Source: Clostridia bacterium (lineage in GTDB: Bacteria > Bacillota > Clostridia > Oscillospirales > Acutalibacteraceae). From it: a stretch of DNA of 64,000 bases. The stretch's first letter is position 1. Every line of letters starts with the position of its first letter. This document shows, in pieces, positions 9,327-18,355 of the stretch. The stretch covers positions 1 through 64,000 of the forward strand of contig JAFZOL010000062.1 of the NCBI GenBank assembly GCA_017550625.1. The letters run 5' to 3'. A model generated the notes under the pieces. The model made no database searches. It saw only the letters and a program-made list of their open reading frames with translations, and was not told the origin of the DNA. The position numbers were made by a program, and so were the translations under genes.

Positions 9327-12300
9327 TCACGTCCAGCTGATGAAATCGCCGCGCGTGAGCGAATAGAGCACCTTTTCTTTCACCTCGAGCCCGAGCACGC
9401 GCTCTACGGCCTCGGCGTAGAGGTCGAGCTGGCCGCTGTAACGGTCTTTGAGCTCCGAAACATGCTTCACATGGTCGGTCTTGTAGTCCACGATCACGCC
9501 CTTGCCGTCCTCTTCGAACACGAGGTCGATCTTGCCGATGACCACGGCCTTTTCGTTTTCGAACGCCTCGGGCAGCGACGGGTCGAAGTCGCGCACGGAC
9601 TTCATGAGGTTGAAAGAAAACTCCTTATGAAGGCGCGGGGACCTGAGGATCCGTTCGAAGAACGCGGAGCGGAAGAACGCGTCCACGGTTTTTCCGTTCA
9701 CGGCGTCGGCCTCGGCGCGGGTGAGGCGTCCCGATTCGACGAGGCGGTCGGCCTCGGCTTCGTACGACGCGGGGATCTTATCGAACGGCGTGAACTGCAG
9801 GAACTTGTGCGTGGCGGTGCCGACGTCCGCCGGTGTCATGCCGCCGGCGAGCAGGAAGGCGGGCACCTTTTTGCCGAAATACTCTTCGCTGAACTTCTCT
9901 TCGCGCAGGTGCGAGGCGGCGTGCAGCGCCGGGGTCTCGCGAAGCGGCAGATAGGCGTAGGCGCCGCGCATGCGCGTTTCGAGGGCAGACACAAGGTTGG
10001 GGTCGGGGGACGCCGCGGCGACGGCCTCCGTTTCGGGGGCTTCGGGCACGGGGGCGACGACCGTGCGGATGCGGAAATCCGCCGGGACGCTCGAAACGTC
10101 AGTCTGCCTGAGCGGGGCGAAATCTGGGTGGCGGCAGAACGCGCCGAGGATCCACTTGAGGGGACCGGAGCTCGTTTCGGCGTAGAAGGGCGGCAGGGCG
10201 TCCTGCTCGCCGACGAGGGTTTCGACCGCCCACATTTCGTTCTGCCAGTTTTTCGGGGCGGCGACGAACACGAGGCTTTCGGCGGCGCGGGTCATGGCCA
10301 CGTACCAGATGCGCAGCTCCTCGCTCACGGTATCTTTCACGTGGGCGCGCTTGAGGGCCGCCGAGGAGAGGGTCTCGTAGAACTTGAGCTTTTCGGGCTC
10401 GCGGCGCTTGAAGCCGACGCCGAGCTCGTGCGACACGAAGAGGGTGGAGCTTTTCTCCTGCAGGTTGAAGCGCTTCGTGAGCCCCGCGAGGATCACGACC
10501 GGGAACTCGAGGCCCTTCGAACCGTGCGTGGTCATGATGCGCACGCTCTTCGCGCCCGCTCCGGCAGTCGCGCGGGGCATTCTTGCCTCGTTTTCTTCCA
10601 TGCGCTCGAGGTAGCGCACGAACGACGACAGCGTTTTTTCGCCGTCGGCGCAGAATTTGAGCGCCGTTTCGTAGAGCACGCGCAGGTTCGCGACGCGCAG
10701 ATACCCCTCGGTCATCGCGGCGGCCGCGGGCAGAAGAGACGTCTCGTCGAAGATCCTGCCCACCACCTCGGCGGCGGTGACGGCGGCGGAGACGCGCTTG
10801 TAGTGCGTGAGGAACCCCGCAGCGGCGGCGGCCTTGACATGGCCGTTTTCGGCGGCGAAGGTGAGCGCCGCCCAGAGCGGGGCCTTCTTTTTCGGCGGGA
10901 GGGTGGCCGTGTGCGACGCGCGGAGATCGGCGACCTCTTCGGCGGTGAAGCCGCCGACCGGCGAGATCAGAAACGCCAAAAGGTCGATGTCGCGCATCGG
11001 ATTGTCGACGGCGCGTAAGAGGCTCTTCGCCATGCGCACTTCGGCGCTGTCGAAGAAGCCGTCCTTCGCGTCGAGCTGCACCGGGATGCCGCGTGCGCGC
11101 AGGGCGTTCGCGTAAATCTCGGCTGTGCCGCGCGCCGAGCGCAGCAGGATGCAGAAATCGCCGTAAGAGGCAGGGCACTCTTTGCCGGGGCGGCCGAGCG
11201 TGAGACCGGAAGAGACCTTGTTTTCGATCAGTGCGGCGATATAGCGCGCCTCGGCCTCGGCGGGGGAATACTCGCCGCCGGTCTCGACCATGTGGAACTC
11301 GACGTCTGGTTCGTCCTTCTCGGGGTATTCCGCGGCGGGATGGAGCCACTGGTCCTCGGTGTATTCCATGTCGCCGACGTTTTTCGACATCAGACGCCGG
11401 AAGACGAAGTTGACGGCGCCCGTGACGCCGGCGCGGCTGCGGAAGTTGCTGCCGAGCAGTATTTTTGCGCGGCGGTCGCGCTCGTCGGGCGTGTAGAGCG
11501 GGTATTCGGCGGCGCGCTCGAGGAAGAGCTCGGGGCTCGCGAGGCGGAAGCGGTAGATGCTCTGCTTGACGTCGCCCACGGTGAAGAGGTTGTCGCCGTT
11601 TTTCGAGAGCGCGCGGAAGATCGCGTCCTGCGCGCGGTTCGTATCCTGATATTCGTCGATGAGCACCTCGGCAAAGCCCTCGGAAAGCTCCCGCGCCAGG
11701 ACGGTCTTGCCGTCGGGAGAGGCGGGGTCGCAGAGAAGATCCATCGCGAAATGCTCGATATCGGCGAAGGAATATTCGTTCTTTTCTTTCTTTTCGGCGA
11801 GAAGGCGTTCGTTGAATGCGAGCACCGCGCCGATAAGCCCGCGGGCGGCGGGCGCGAGGGCGGCGATATCCTCGGCGTGCTCTTCTTCGGTCGCGGGATA
11901 GAGGTTCATCAGCTTCCCGGCGACGGATTTGACCTCGTCCTTCTTCGCGCCGGCGGCGACCTTGAGCGGGTGGTCCTTATACCCCTTCGGCGTGGGGAGC
12001 GTTGCCTTGGCGGCGGCGTAAAGCGCGTCGAGCGCTTTGCCGGCGGCGTTCCAGTCCGTGCCCGCGGCGACCGAGGCGAGGTCGGCGGCGCGGTCTGAGA
12101 TCAGCGTCAAAAGCGGGGTGAACTTCGGCTCGAGGTTCTCTTCGCCCGCAACGTCTTCGATCGCGGCCTCGGCGAGGCGGCGGCAGTAGTCGGCGGCGTT
12201 CGCGAAATGGCGCATAAGCAGCCGCCCCCACACGCTCTCGCCCGCCGGAAGGGGCAGGAAGTTGTCCGCCACGCCCCGGAGCCAGTCTTCGGGCGAGGGT

Positions 12301-12857
12301 TCGCTCATGGAGTAATCGGAGAGATAGAGGATACCGTTCGTGAGCTCCGCGTCGTCGCGCCCGCGGGTGAACTGGCGGGCAAGGGCGAGAAAGTCCTCGT
12401 CCGAGGCGGCGTAGGCGGCTTCGATCACCTCGGCGGCGACGGCGTATTTGAGCGCGCGCTCCTCCCCTTCTTCCATCACGCCGAAATCGGGCTCGAGCCC
12501 GAGGGGCGCGTGGTTGCGGCGCACGAGGTCCATGCAGAACGAGTCCATCGTGCACACGCTCATCTCGTCGAGGCGCGGGACGATGCGCTGCACGGCGGCG
12601 CGGGCCGCGGGGTCGGACGAGAGGGCTTTGAGCCGGTCAACGATGCGGGTGCGCATCTCGGCCGCGGCGGCGTTGGTGAAGGTGACCACCAGAAGGGCGT
12701 CGGGCGGGCAGGGGGAATGCGCGTCGAGCAGGCGGCGGACGATCCGCTCGACGAGGACGCTCGTTTTGCCGGAGCCCGCCGCGGCGGATAAGAGCAGCGT
12801 GCCGTTGCGCGCTTTGATCGCGTTTTGCTGGTCAGCAGTCCATTCGCGTTCAGCCAC
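9327..12857 (-). CDS. addA: ATP-dependent helicase/nuclease subunit A
   Basis: AddA is the UvrD-like 3'-5' helicase and one of two nucleases in AddAB, which resects double-strand breaks to Chi for RecA loading. The 1176-residue protein has Walker A AAAGSGKT (25-32) and helicase motifs such as LIDEYQDTNRAQ, GDVKQSIYRFR and TTHGSKGLEFPVV. The C-terminal RecB-type nuclease shows GKIDLVFEE (D1111) and VDYKTD (D1124, K1126), followed by QLDLYAEAV. It uses a GTG start with a GGAG site and overlaps the addB stop by 8 bases. Confidence 0.97.
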   Translation of the reverse strand: MAEREWTADQQNAIKARNGTLLLSAAAGSGKTSVLVERIVRRLLDAHSPCPPDALLVVTFTNAAAAEMRTRIVDRLKALSSDPAARAAVQRIVPRLDEMSVCTMDSFCMDLVRRNHAPLGLEPDFGVMEEGEERALKYAVAAEVIEAAYAASDEDFLALARQFTRGRDDAELTNGILYLSDYSMSEPSPEDWLRGVADNFLPLPAGESVWGRLLMRHFANAADYCRRLAEAAIEDVAGEENLEPKFTPLLTLISDRAADLASVAAGTDWNAAGKALDALYAAAKATLPTPKGYKDHPLKVAAGAKKDEVKSVAGKLMNLYPATEEEHAEDIAALAPAARGLIGAVLAFNERLLAEKKEKNEYSFADIEHFAMDLLCDPASPDGKTVLARELSEGFAEVLIDEYQDTNRAQDAIFRALSKNGDNLFTVGDVKQSIYRFRLASPELFLERAAEYPLYTPDERDRRAKILLGSNFRSRAGVTGAVNFVFRRLMSKNVGDMEYTEDQWLHPAAEYPEKDEPDVEFHMVETGGEYSPAEAEARYIAALIENKVSSGLTLGRPGKECPASYGDFCILLRSARGTAEIYANALRARGIPVQLDAKDGFFDSAEVRMAKSLLRAVDNPMRDIDLLAFLISPVGGFTAEEVADLRASHTATLPPKKKAPLWAALTFAAENGHVKAAAAAGFLTHYKRVSAAVTAAEVVGRIFDETSLLPAAAAMTEGYLRVANLRVLYETALKFCADGEKTLSSFVRYLERMEENEARMPRATAGAGAKSVRIMTTHGSKGLEFPVVILAGLTKRFNLQEKSSTLFVSHELGVGFKRREPEKLKFYETLSSAALKRAHVKDTVSEELRIWYVAMTRAAESLVFVAAPKNWQNEMWAVETLVGEQDALPPFYAETSSGPLKWILGAFCRHPDFAPLRQTDVSSVPADFRIRTVVAPVPEAPETEAVAAASPDPNLVSALETRMRGAYAYLPLRETPALHAASHLREEKFSEEYFGKKVPAFLLAGGMTPADVGTATHKFLQFTPFDKIPASYEAEADRLVESGRLTRAEADAVNGKTVDAFFRSAFFERILRSPRLHKEFSFNLMKSVRDFDPSLPEAFENEKAVVIGKIDLVFEEDGKGVIVDYKTDHVKHVSELKDRYSGQLDLYAEAVERVLGLEVKEKVLYSLTRGDFISWT

Positions 12858-15800
12858 GGTTCTCCGCCTCCTCTCTGAGCAGATTTACGGCCTCGTCGTG
12901 TTTGAGCGAGCCGACCTTGCGCGTTTCGCAGCCGCTCTCTTTGAGGCAAACGGCGGCGTAGGGGCAGTAGTCGCACTCGGCGTAGGACTGCCCGCTTTTT
13001 TCGATGGGCACGGGCGGGAATTCACCGCCGAGGATCGCTTCGCCCGTTTCGGTGAGCACGCGGTCGGTCTTATCGTGCAGGATCTTAAAGTCGTCCGCGG
13101 TGAGAAGGTTGCCCTTGAGGTCGCCGTTCGGGGTCACACCGGCGTTGATGAAGATCATGTTCGCGTCGCGCTCCATGCCGCGGATCACGGATTCGTTCGA
13201 AAGCACCACGCCGTTCATCTTGCCGTTTTCGAGGCGCAGGCGGCTTAAATCTTCGTCGCCGGCGCGGCGGCCGAGCGTGCCGCCCGCGGTTTTGGCGGGC
13301 ACGTAGAGCACGCCCGCCGGGAGCGGGTCGTTATAGCGGGCTTTGCCGTTCTGACACAGGGCGAAGAGGTAGAGCAGCATCTGCATGTTGAGCCCCTCGA
13401 ACACGTCGGAGAGGCGGAATTCCTTGCCGCCCGTTTTGTAGTCCACCACGCGCAGATAGGTGTCGCCGCCGTTTTGCATGGTGTCGACGCGGTCGACGGA
13501 GCCGGTGAGCACAAGCCTCGCGCCGCCCGAAAGCGGCAGCTCGTAGGCGGGCACGCCGCGCTCGGCGTTGCCGATCTCGAGTTCCATGTCGCGCATGACG
13601 AACGAGGAGACGGCAAATTCTTTTTTGATCACGTCGAGGATGCCGTAGATATCCTCGCGCACGCGGTCGATCGTGCGCAGAACGGCGGGAGACAGGTTCT
13701 CGCGCCCGGATAAAGAGCTTTCGATATAGTCGTCGACCGCCCTGTCCGCCTCGGCGCGCAGCGTCTCATCCGGAATGCCGGGCAGGTCTTCGCCGCGGAA
13801 GGCGCGGAACACCTTTTCGAGCGCCTCGTGCACCAGAAGGCCGTTGATGCGCGCGTCGATGCGCGAGATTTCGAGCTTGTCCGCGCCGAGGCCGTAGCGG
13901 CACAAAAAGGCGAAGGGGCATTTATGGTAGCTCTCGGCCTTGGAGGCGGAGAGATAGAGCCTGTCGCCGAAGAGACGGCGGGACACGGCGGGGTCGGCAA
14001 AGCCGCCTTTTACGCCGTTTTTGGCGCGCTCGAGGGCTTCGGGAGAATAGGAACCGCCGTCCGTGACGGCTTCGAGCGCCTCTTTGAGCGCGGCCCCCTC
14101 GGCGCCGGGGTCGCCCCAGAGCCCCGCGAGCCGCTCGAAGGCGGCGTCGGGCGTGAGGGCGCGGCGCGTGAGCGGCAGGTCCGCGAAACGCACCTCGGGG
14201 ACCGACGGGAAGAGCGCTTTCAGGTCGGACAGAAACGCCGAGGGCGAGAGCGCCTCGCCGGAGACGGAGGCGTTCGGGATACCGAGATAGAGCTCTTTCG
14301 TGGGCGAGGCGAGCGCCGTGAACACGATGAGCTTTTCTTCTTCGTAAACGTCCTCGGGCAGGGCGCCGAGGTCGAGCTCGGCGGCAGAAAGTGAGCGCAG
14401 CTCCTTCGGGGATAAAAGCCTGCCCGCCGACGCGGAGCGGGGGTAGGTCCCCTCGGTGAAATCGGGCAGGAAGAGGACGTAAGGATCGATCGCGCGCACG
14501 CGGTCGATGTGGCCGCACTGGACCTTGTCGACGCCCGTGGGCACGCTGCCGACGGAATCGGCGTGGAAGAGGACCGTCATGAGCTCGCAGAAGGTCTGCG
14601 GCTCGAGCGGGGTGTCGCCAGCGGCGCGGGCAAGGGCGTCGAGGGCGTCCATGCAGCGGTCCCACACCCCGGCGTAGGCGAGCGCCTCGCTCTCCTCCCC
14701 TTCGGCGGACAGGCGCTTGGCGGCGTTGAGGAAGGCCTCGTCCGCCCCGGTCTCTTTGAGAAAGAGGAAGGCGGCCTCGGCGTCGGATTTGCCGGTGCCG
14801 TCCTTGAGGCGGCGGCGGAGCTTGAGGATAGGCCCGACGAGCGCCTCGCGCGACGCGTTGAGCGAAGCGAGGAAGGCTTCGTCCTCGGCGGTCATGTCGT
14901 TGCCGTAGCCCGTGGGGCAGGCCGTGAAGGGGCGCTCCCACGCGCGGGAGTCGATCTGCCAGCGGTAGACGTAGTTTTCGAGGTCGGCGACAGCCGACAG
15001 GCCGAGGCCCGCGACGTCGGTCTTGAGATAAGAGAACACGGTCTCGGTGTCGAAGCCGTTCGCCGCGAGGCGCAGGCCCGACAGGAGCATGCGCGTGAGC
15101 GGATAGGTGAACAGGTCGCGCCGCCGATCGGCGTAGGCGGGCACGCCGTATTTTTTCATGGACGAGAGTAAGATCGGGGTGAGCGTGTCGTCGCGGTAGA
15201 GGACGGCGGCGTCGCGCGCGCGGCAGGCGCCGGAGAGAAGCAGCTCGTTGAGGCGCATGGCGATGAAATCGCAGATCTCGTATTTGTTCGCGGCGCTGAC
15301 GAGGGTAATGTCGGCGGGGGCTTCGGCGGTTTTTTCGGCGTCTTCGCGGAAGAGGTCGCGCCGGAGTTTCGAGAGGCCTGTGCCAGACGCGGCGGGGGCG
15401 ACGGTCTCAGTGACGACCTTCACGCCCGCTTTGTGGGCGAGATCAACAAGGCGGCGGCGGTTTTTATCGGCGTGGGCGAATTTGTGGGAGCCGGTCTCTT
15501 CGGTGGTGAGGCTCACGTAAACGGCCTTCGCCTTGTTCATGAGCGCGCCGATAAGACGCAATTGCGGCTCGGTGAAGCCGCGGAAATCGTCAAAATAAAA
15601 CGTGACGTCGCGGAGGGAATCATCCTCCTCGATGAGGTCCGCCACGGCGTTGAGGTTATCGGAAACGTCGGAAAAGCGCTCGCCCGCGAGCCCCTCGAAC
15701 GCCGAGAAGACGAGGCGCAGCTCGTTGGCCTTCGCGGCGAGCGTTCCCGTGAGCCTTTGGGCGGCGACGCCGAGGTCGTCGGGCGTGCGGCCGGCGTTTT

Positions 15801-16179
15801 TGAGCTCCTGATAGAACGCCAAAAGCTGCCCGAGAGAGCCGGCGCGGCGGTCGTAGCGGGCGTAATAAGTGAGCTCCGCGCGGCAGGAACGCAGCGCGAG
15901 GCTCATCAGGAGCGTAAGCCCCGCCTCGTCGGCCGCGGGGCGCGTGGAGCGGCCCTTTTCTTCAAGGTATTCCGCGGCGAAATGCGTGAACGACGTGGTG
16001 CGGCAGAGGTTCGCGTCCCGTTCGCCGTAGGCCTCCATCAGCCGCCGGTCGCGGGTGTAGTTTTCCTGCTCCGGCACCACGAGGCGCACGCGTTCGCCCA
16101 CGCGGACCTTCGCCATCACGGCGGCGTCCACTTCGGCGCGTTTGCCCGAGAGATCGGTTCCGAACAATAGGGTGAGCAT
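12850..16179 (-). CDS. addB: ATP-dependent helicase/nuclease subunit B
   Basis: AddB is the second AddAB nuclease, with an iron-sulfur staple and an inactivated helicase that recognises Chi. The 1109-residue protein ends with the nuclease core (LVLTGSVDRVDTM, RVVDYKTGG) and the cluster cysteines C754, C1069, C1072 and C1078. The last three have the same C-x2-C-x5-C spacing as in Bacillus subtilis AddB. The N-terminal P-loop reads GTDLSGKR, so the Ser/Thr that should follow the Lys is Arg. The start at 16179 has an AAGGAAG site; a longer in-frame start at 16350 would run into the upstream gene. It is transcribed before addA. Confidence 0.95.
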   Translation of the reverse strand: MLTLLFGTDLSGKRAEVDAAVMAKVRVGERVRLVVPEQENYTRDRRLMEAYGERDANLCRTTSFTHFAAEYLEEKGRSTRPAADEAGLTLLMSLALRSCRAELTYYARYDRRAGSLGQLLAFYQELKNAGRTPDDLGVAAQRLTGTLAAKANELRLVFSAFEGLAGERFSDVSDNLNAVADLIEEDDSLRDVTFYFDDFRGFTEPQLRLIGALMNKAKAVYVSLTTEETGSHKFAHADKNRRRLVDLAHKAGVKVVTETVAPAASGTGLSKLRRDLFREDAEKTAEAPADITLVSAANKYEICDFIAMRLNELLLSGACRARDAAVLYRDDTLTPILLSSMKKYGVPAYADRRRDLFTYPLTRMLLSGLRLAANGFDTETVFSYLKTDVAGLGLSAVADLENYVYRWQIDSRAWERPFTACPTGYGNDMTAEDEAFLASLNASREALVGPILKLRRRLKDGTGKSDAEAAFLFLKETGADEAFLNAAKRLSAEGEESEALAYAGVWDRCMDALDALARAAGDTPLEPQTFCELMTVLFHADSVGSVPTGVDKVQCGHIDRVRAIDPYVLFLPDFTEGTYPRSASAGRLLSPKELRSLSAAELDLGALPEDVYEEEKLIVFTALASPTKELYLGIPNASVSGEALSPSAFLSDLKALFPSVPEVRFADLPLTRRALTPDAAFERLAGLWGDPGAEGAALKEALEAVTDGGSYSPEALERAKNGVKGGFADPAVSRRLFGDRLYLSASKAESYHKCPFAFLCRYGLGADKLEISRIDARINGLLVHEALEKVFRAFRGEDLPGIPDETLRAEADRAVDDYIESSLSGRENLSPAVLRTIDRVREDIYGILDVIKKEFAVSSFVMRDMELEIGNAERGVPAYELPLSGGARLVLTGSVDRVDTMQNGGDTYLRVVDYKTGGKEFRLSDVFEGLNMQMLLYLFALCQNGKARYNDPLPAGVLYVPAKTAGGTLGRRAGDEDLSRLRLENGKMNGVVLSNESVIRGMERDANMIFINAGVTPNGDLKGNLLTADDFKILHDKTDRVLTETGEAILGGEFPPVPIEKSGQSYAECDYCPYAAVCLKESGCETRKVGSLKHDEAVNLLREEAENRG

Positions 16180-16201
16180 GGGGCACTTCCTTTTTCCGGC
16201 G

Positions 16202-16549
16202 TCAGCCGGTTTCGTGAGTCTGGAATGAATATAGCGGGTCGGGTGTCCCGTCGCCGGGACAATGGATATTAACGAGCTTTTTTTCGTATTGAAACGCCGC
16301 GGTGAGCGACGGATAGTCTTCGGCGCGGCAAAGGACCGTGAGCGGGACACGGGAGCAGCCGTAGAGCTTCATGAGCGAAACGGCCGCCGACACGGCGGCG
16401 ACGGGGTCGGGGTCGGAACTGACGTCCAGCGCCGGGCGGAAGACGGCGCGCCGCGGGCGGACGATGAGACACAATACCGCGCGCAGGAGTGCGAGGAACC
16501 CCGCGAGAGCCAAGAGCAGAACCGCAGCGGACGAAAAGGCCTTTATCAT
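16202..16549 (-). CDS. Small membrane-anchored protein of unknown function
   Basis: I do not recognise this 115-residue protein. It has one N-terminal membrane helix (about residues 5-33, rich in Ala and Leu) with an RPRR stop-transfer motif. A cytosolic tail of about 80 residues follows, containing SLMKLYGCSRVPLTVLCRAEDYPSL, which looks like a small mixed alpha/beta unit. It lies 22 bases upstream of addB and is probably cotranscribed with addBA. Its ATG directly follows the T-run of the rnpB terminator, and its TGAGGTG ribosome site is inside the terminator stem. Its codon use (G/C third positions) agrees with its neighbours, which supports it being real. Confidence 0.6.
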   Translation of the reverse strand: MIKAFSSAAVLLLALAGFLALLRAVLCLIVRPRRAVFRPALDVSSDPDPVAAVSAAVSLMKLYGCSRVPLTVLCRAEDYPSLTAAFQYEKKLVNIHCPGDGTPDPLYSFQTHETG

Positions 16550-16579
16550 AAAAAACACCTCATATCAGTATATGAGGCG
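16550..16579 (-). terminator. Intrinsic terminator of rnpB
   Basis: On the minus strand CCTCATAT, loop ACTG, ATATGAGG (16570-16577 pairing with 16558-16565) is followed by GTGTTTTTT. It ends the RNase P RNA. The downstream arm contains the ribosome site, and the T-run abuts the ATG, of the next gene at 16549. Confidence 0.85.
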
Positions 16580-16590
16580 TTGGCTTTCGG

Positions 16591-16988
16591 GTGCGAGCGG
16601 AACTGTAAGCCGGGTTCTGTCTTTGAAGGCGGTCATCTATCTCGACAGGAGATTGCTCCCCTGCTCAAGCCACCCGTTGAAGTATGGGCCGAGCAAGCCA
16701 CTTCGGTCGGTGTTGCTCCGGATAGGGTTTACAGGACCGGGACGTCTCCGTCCGGCCGGTGAGCTCTTACCTCGCCTTTCCACCCTTACCGGCGAATGCC
16801 GGCGGTATATCTCTGTTGCACTTTCCCTTAAGGTCACCCTCGGCGGCCGTTAGCCGTTATCCTGCTCTGCGGAGCCCGGACTTTCCTCACACGAAAGCGT
16901 CGGTTGCCTTCTGGGCACAAAGCCCCAGAGGGTTTACTCTTATCAAGCAACACAACACATTCGTGCGCGATCGCCCATTCCACTCGCA
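16591..16988 (-). ncRNA. rnpB: RNase P RNA, bacterial class A
   Basis: This is the catalytic RNA that removes 5' leaders from tRNA precursors. Universally conserved pieces are present in order on the minus strand: GAGGAAAGTCCGGGCT (CR-I), AAAGTGCAACAGAGA, GGTAAGAGCTCACC, TAAACCCTATCCGGAGCAA, the GAGATAGATGACCG element and ACAGAACCCGGCTTACAG near the 3' end. The termini pair as helix P1 (CGAGTGGAA near 16986-16978 with TTCCGCTCG near 16601-16593), which sets the ends to within a few bases. The layout follows class A rather than the Bacillus class B. A consensus promoter and a terminator flank it. Confidence 0.97.
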
Positions 16989-16993
16989 GGAAC

Positions 16994-17022
16994 AGTATAC
17001 CGTTTATATCTGAAAAAGTCAA
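16994..17022 (-). promoter_or_regulatory. Sigma-A promoter for rnpB
   Basis: TTGACT (complement of 17017-17022), a 17-base spacer and TATACT (complement of 16994-16999) lie just upstream of the folded RNase P RNA. The predicted start near 16987 coincides with the 5' side of helix P1. Confidence 0.9.
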
Positions 17023-17045
17023 TCCTTTTTCACAAGGATTCCCTC

Positions 17046-17074
17046 TTGCAATCCGTGCCGGAATCGGGTATAAT
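17046..17074 (+). promoter_or_regulatory. Sigma-A promoter for pepT
   Basis: TTGCAA at 17046-17051, a 17-base spacer and a perfect TATAAT at 17069-17074. It is divergent from the rnpB promoter; the two -35 elements are only 23 bases apart. Confidence 0.85.
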
Positions 17075-17107
17075 GGCGGGGAATCACGAAAAAACCGGAG
17101 GCATGGC

Positions 17108-18304
17108 ATGGATCTCATTGAACGCTTTCTGACTTACGTTTCGTATCACACGACCTCGGCGGAGGAATCCGCCACCTTCCCGTCCACCGTGCGGCAGACC
17201 GTGCTCGGCAAGCACCTCGCGGACGAGCTCAAAGAGATCGGGCTCGCCGACGCCCACCTTGACCAAAACGGCTACGTTTGGGGCCACCTGCCCGCCAACG
17301 ACGGCACCGCCGACATGATCGGCCTCGTGGCGCACATGGACACCTCGCCCGCCGCCAAGGGCGACGGCATCCGCCCGCGCATCCTGCGGTATGAGAGCGG
17401 CGACATCAAGCTCGGTGAGGGCGTGACGACCCGCGAAAAGGACTTCCCGAACCTCAAAAACTATATCGGGCAGGATCTCATCGTGACCGACGGCAGAACG
17501 CTGCTCGGCGCGGACGACAAGGCCGGCATCGCCGAGATCGTGACCGCCGTGGAATACCTGCTCAACCACCCTGAGATCAAGCATAAGGGCGTGGCCGTCT
17601 GCTTCACCCCCGACGAGGAGGTGGGCCGCGGCACCGACCGCTTCGACGTGGCCGAGTTCGGCGCGCGCGAGGCCTATACCGTGGACGGCGGGGCGCTGGG
17701 CGAGCTCGAATACGAGAACTTCAACGCCGCGGCCGCGAGGGTGACCGTGAAGGGCGTGAACATCCACCCCGGCAGCGCGAAGAACGTGATGAAAAACGCC
17801 GCGCTGATGGCGGCGGATTTCATCGCCTCGATGCCGCCCGCCGAGACCCCGGCGCACACCGAGGGGTACGAGGGGTTCTATCACCTGTCGGACATGAAGG
17901 GCGACGAGAACGAGGCGACGCTGAAATATATCGTGCGCGACCACGACCGCGCGAAGTTTGAGGCGCGCAAGGCGTTTATGGAAGAGCTGACCCGCCATAT
18001 GAACGCGAAATACGGCGGCGGCTTCAAGATCAGCATCAAGGATACTTATTATAATATGAAGGCCGTCATCGACCGGCACCCGGCGCTCATCGAGGACGCG
18101 GCGAACGCGTTCAGGGCCGCGGGCGTGGAGCCCATCACCGTGCCCGTGCGCGGCGGCACCGACGGCGCGGTGCTCAGCTATATGGGCATCCCCTGCCCCA
18201 ACCTTTCGGCAGGCGGCGAGAACTTTCACGGCGTGCACGAGTTCGTGAGCGTGCAGAGCATGGAAGCGATGGTGCGCGTGCTGGTGGCGCTGATTTCGAG
18301 ATAA
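17108..18304 (+). CDS. pepT: Peptidase T (tripeptide aminopeptidase)
   Basis: PepT is a cytosolic dizinc M20 aminopeptidase that removes the N-terminal residue from tripeptides. The 398-residue protein is of family length. Metal-site motifs include VAHMDTSP (H76, D78), GADDKAGIAEIV, DEEVGRGTDRFD and the C-terminal NLSAGGENFHGVHEFV. The YTVDGGALGELEYENFNAA segment is characteristic of PepT. GGAGG precedes the ATG at 17108, making an upstream in-frame extension through the promoter impossible. It is monocistronic, with its own promoter and terminator. Confidence 0.97.
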   Translation: MDLIERFLTYVSYHTTSAEESATFPSTVRQTVLGKHLADELKEIGLADAHLDQNGYVWGHLPANDGTADMIGLVAHMDTSPAAKGDGIRPRILRYESGDIKLGEGVTTREKDFPNLKNYIGQDLIVTDGRTLLGADDKAGIAEIVTAVEYLLNHPEIKHKGVAVCFTPDEEVGRGTDRFDVAEFGAREAYTVDGGALGELEYENFNAAAARVTVKGVNIHPGSAKNVMKNAALMAADFIASMPPAETPAHTEGYEGFYHLSDMKGDENEATLKYIVRDHDRAKFEARKAFMEELTRHMNAKYGGGFKISIKDTYYNMKAVIDRHPALIEDAANAFRAAGVEPITVPVRGGTDGAVLSYMGIPCPNLSAGGENFHGVHEFVSVQSMEAMVRVLVALISR

Positions 18305-18321
18305 CGGATGATAAAAAACTT

Positions 18322-18355
18322 GCTCCCGAAGGGCGATCCTTCGGGAGCGTTTTTT
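18322..18355. terminator. Bidirectional intrinsic terminator between pepT and the LRR gene
   Basis: An 11-base arm GCTCCCGAAGG (18322-18332) pairs with CCTTCGGGAGC (18338-18348) and is followed by GTTTTTT. On the opposite strand the same stem is followed by AAGTTTTTT, so it ends both convergent genes. Confidence 0.9.

Noticed and set aside
9060..11018. 652-codon plus-strand open frame opposite addA
   Set aside because: Its protein is an Arg/Gly/His/Glu-rich mirror of the AddA codons with no domain, no ribosome site and no promoter; long antisense frames are expected in GC-rich coding DNA.
16637..17118. Small open frames within 16590-16990
   Set aside because: This stretch is the RNase P RNA, shown by its conserved segments and terminal P1 pairing; the frames lack ribosome sites.
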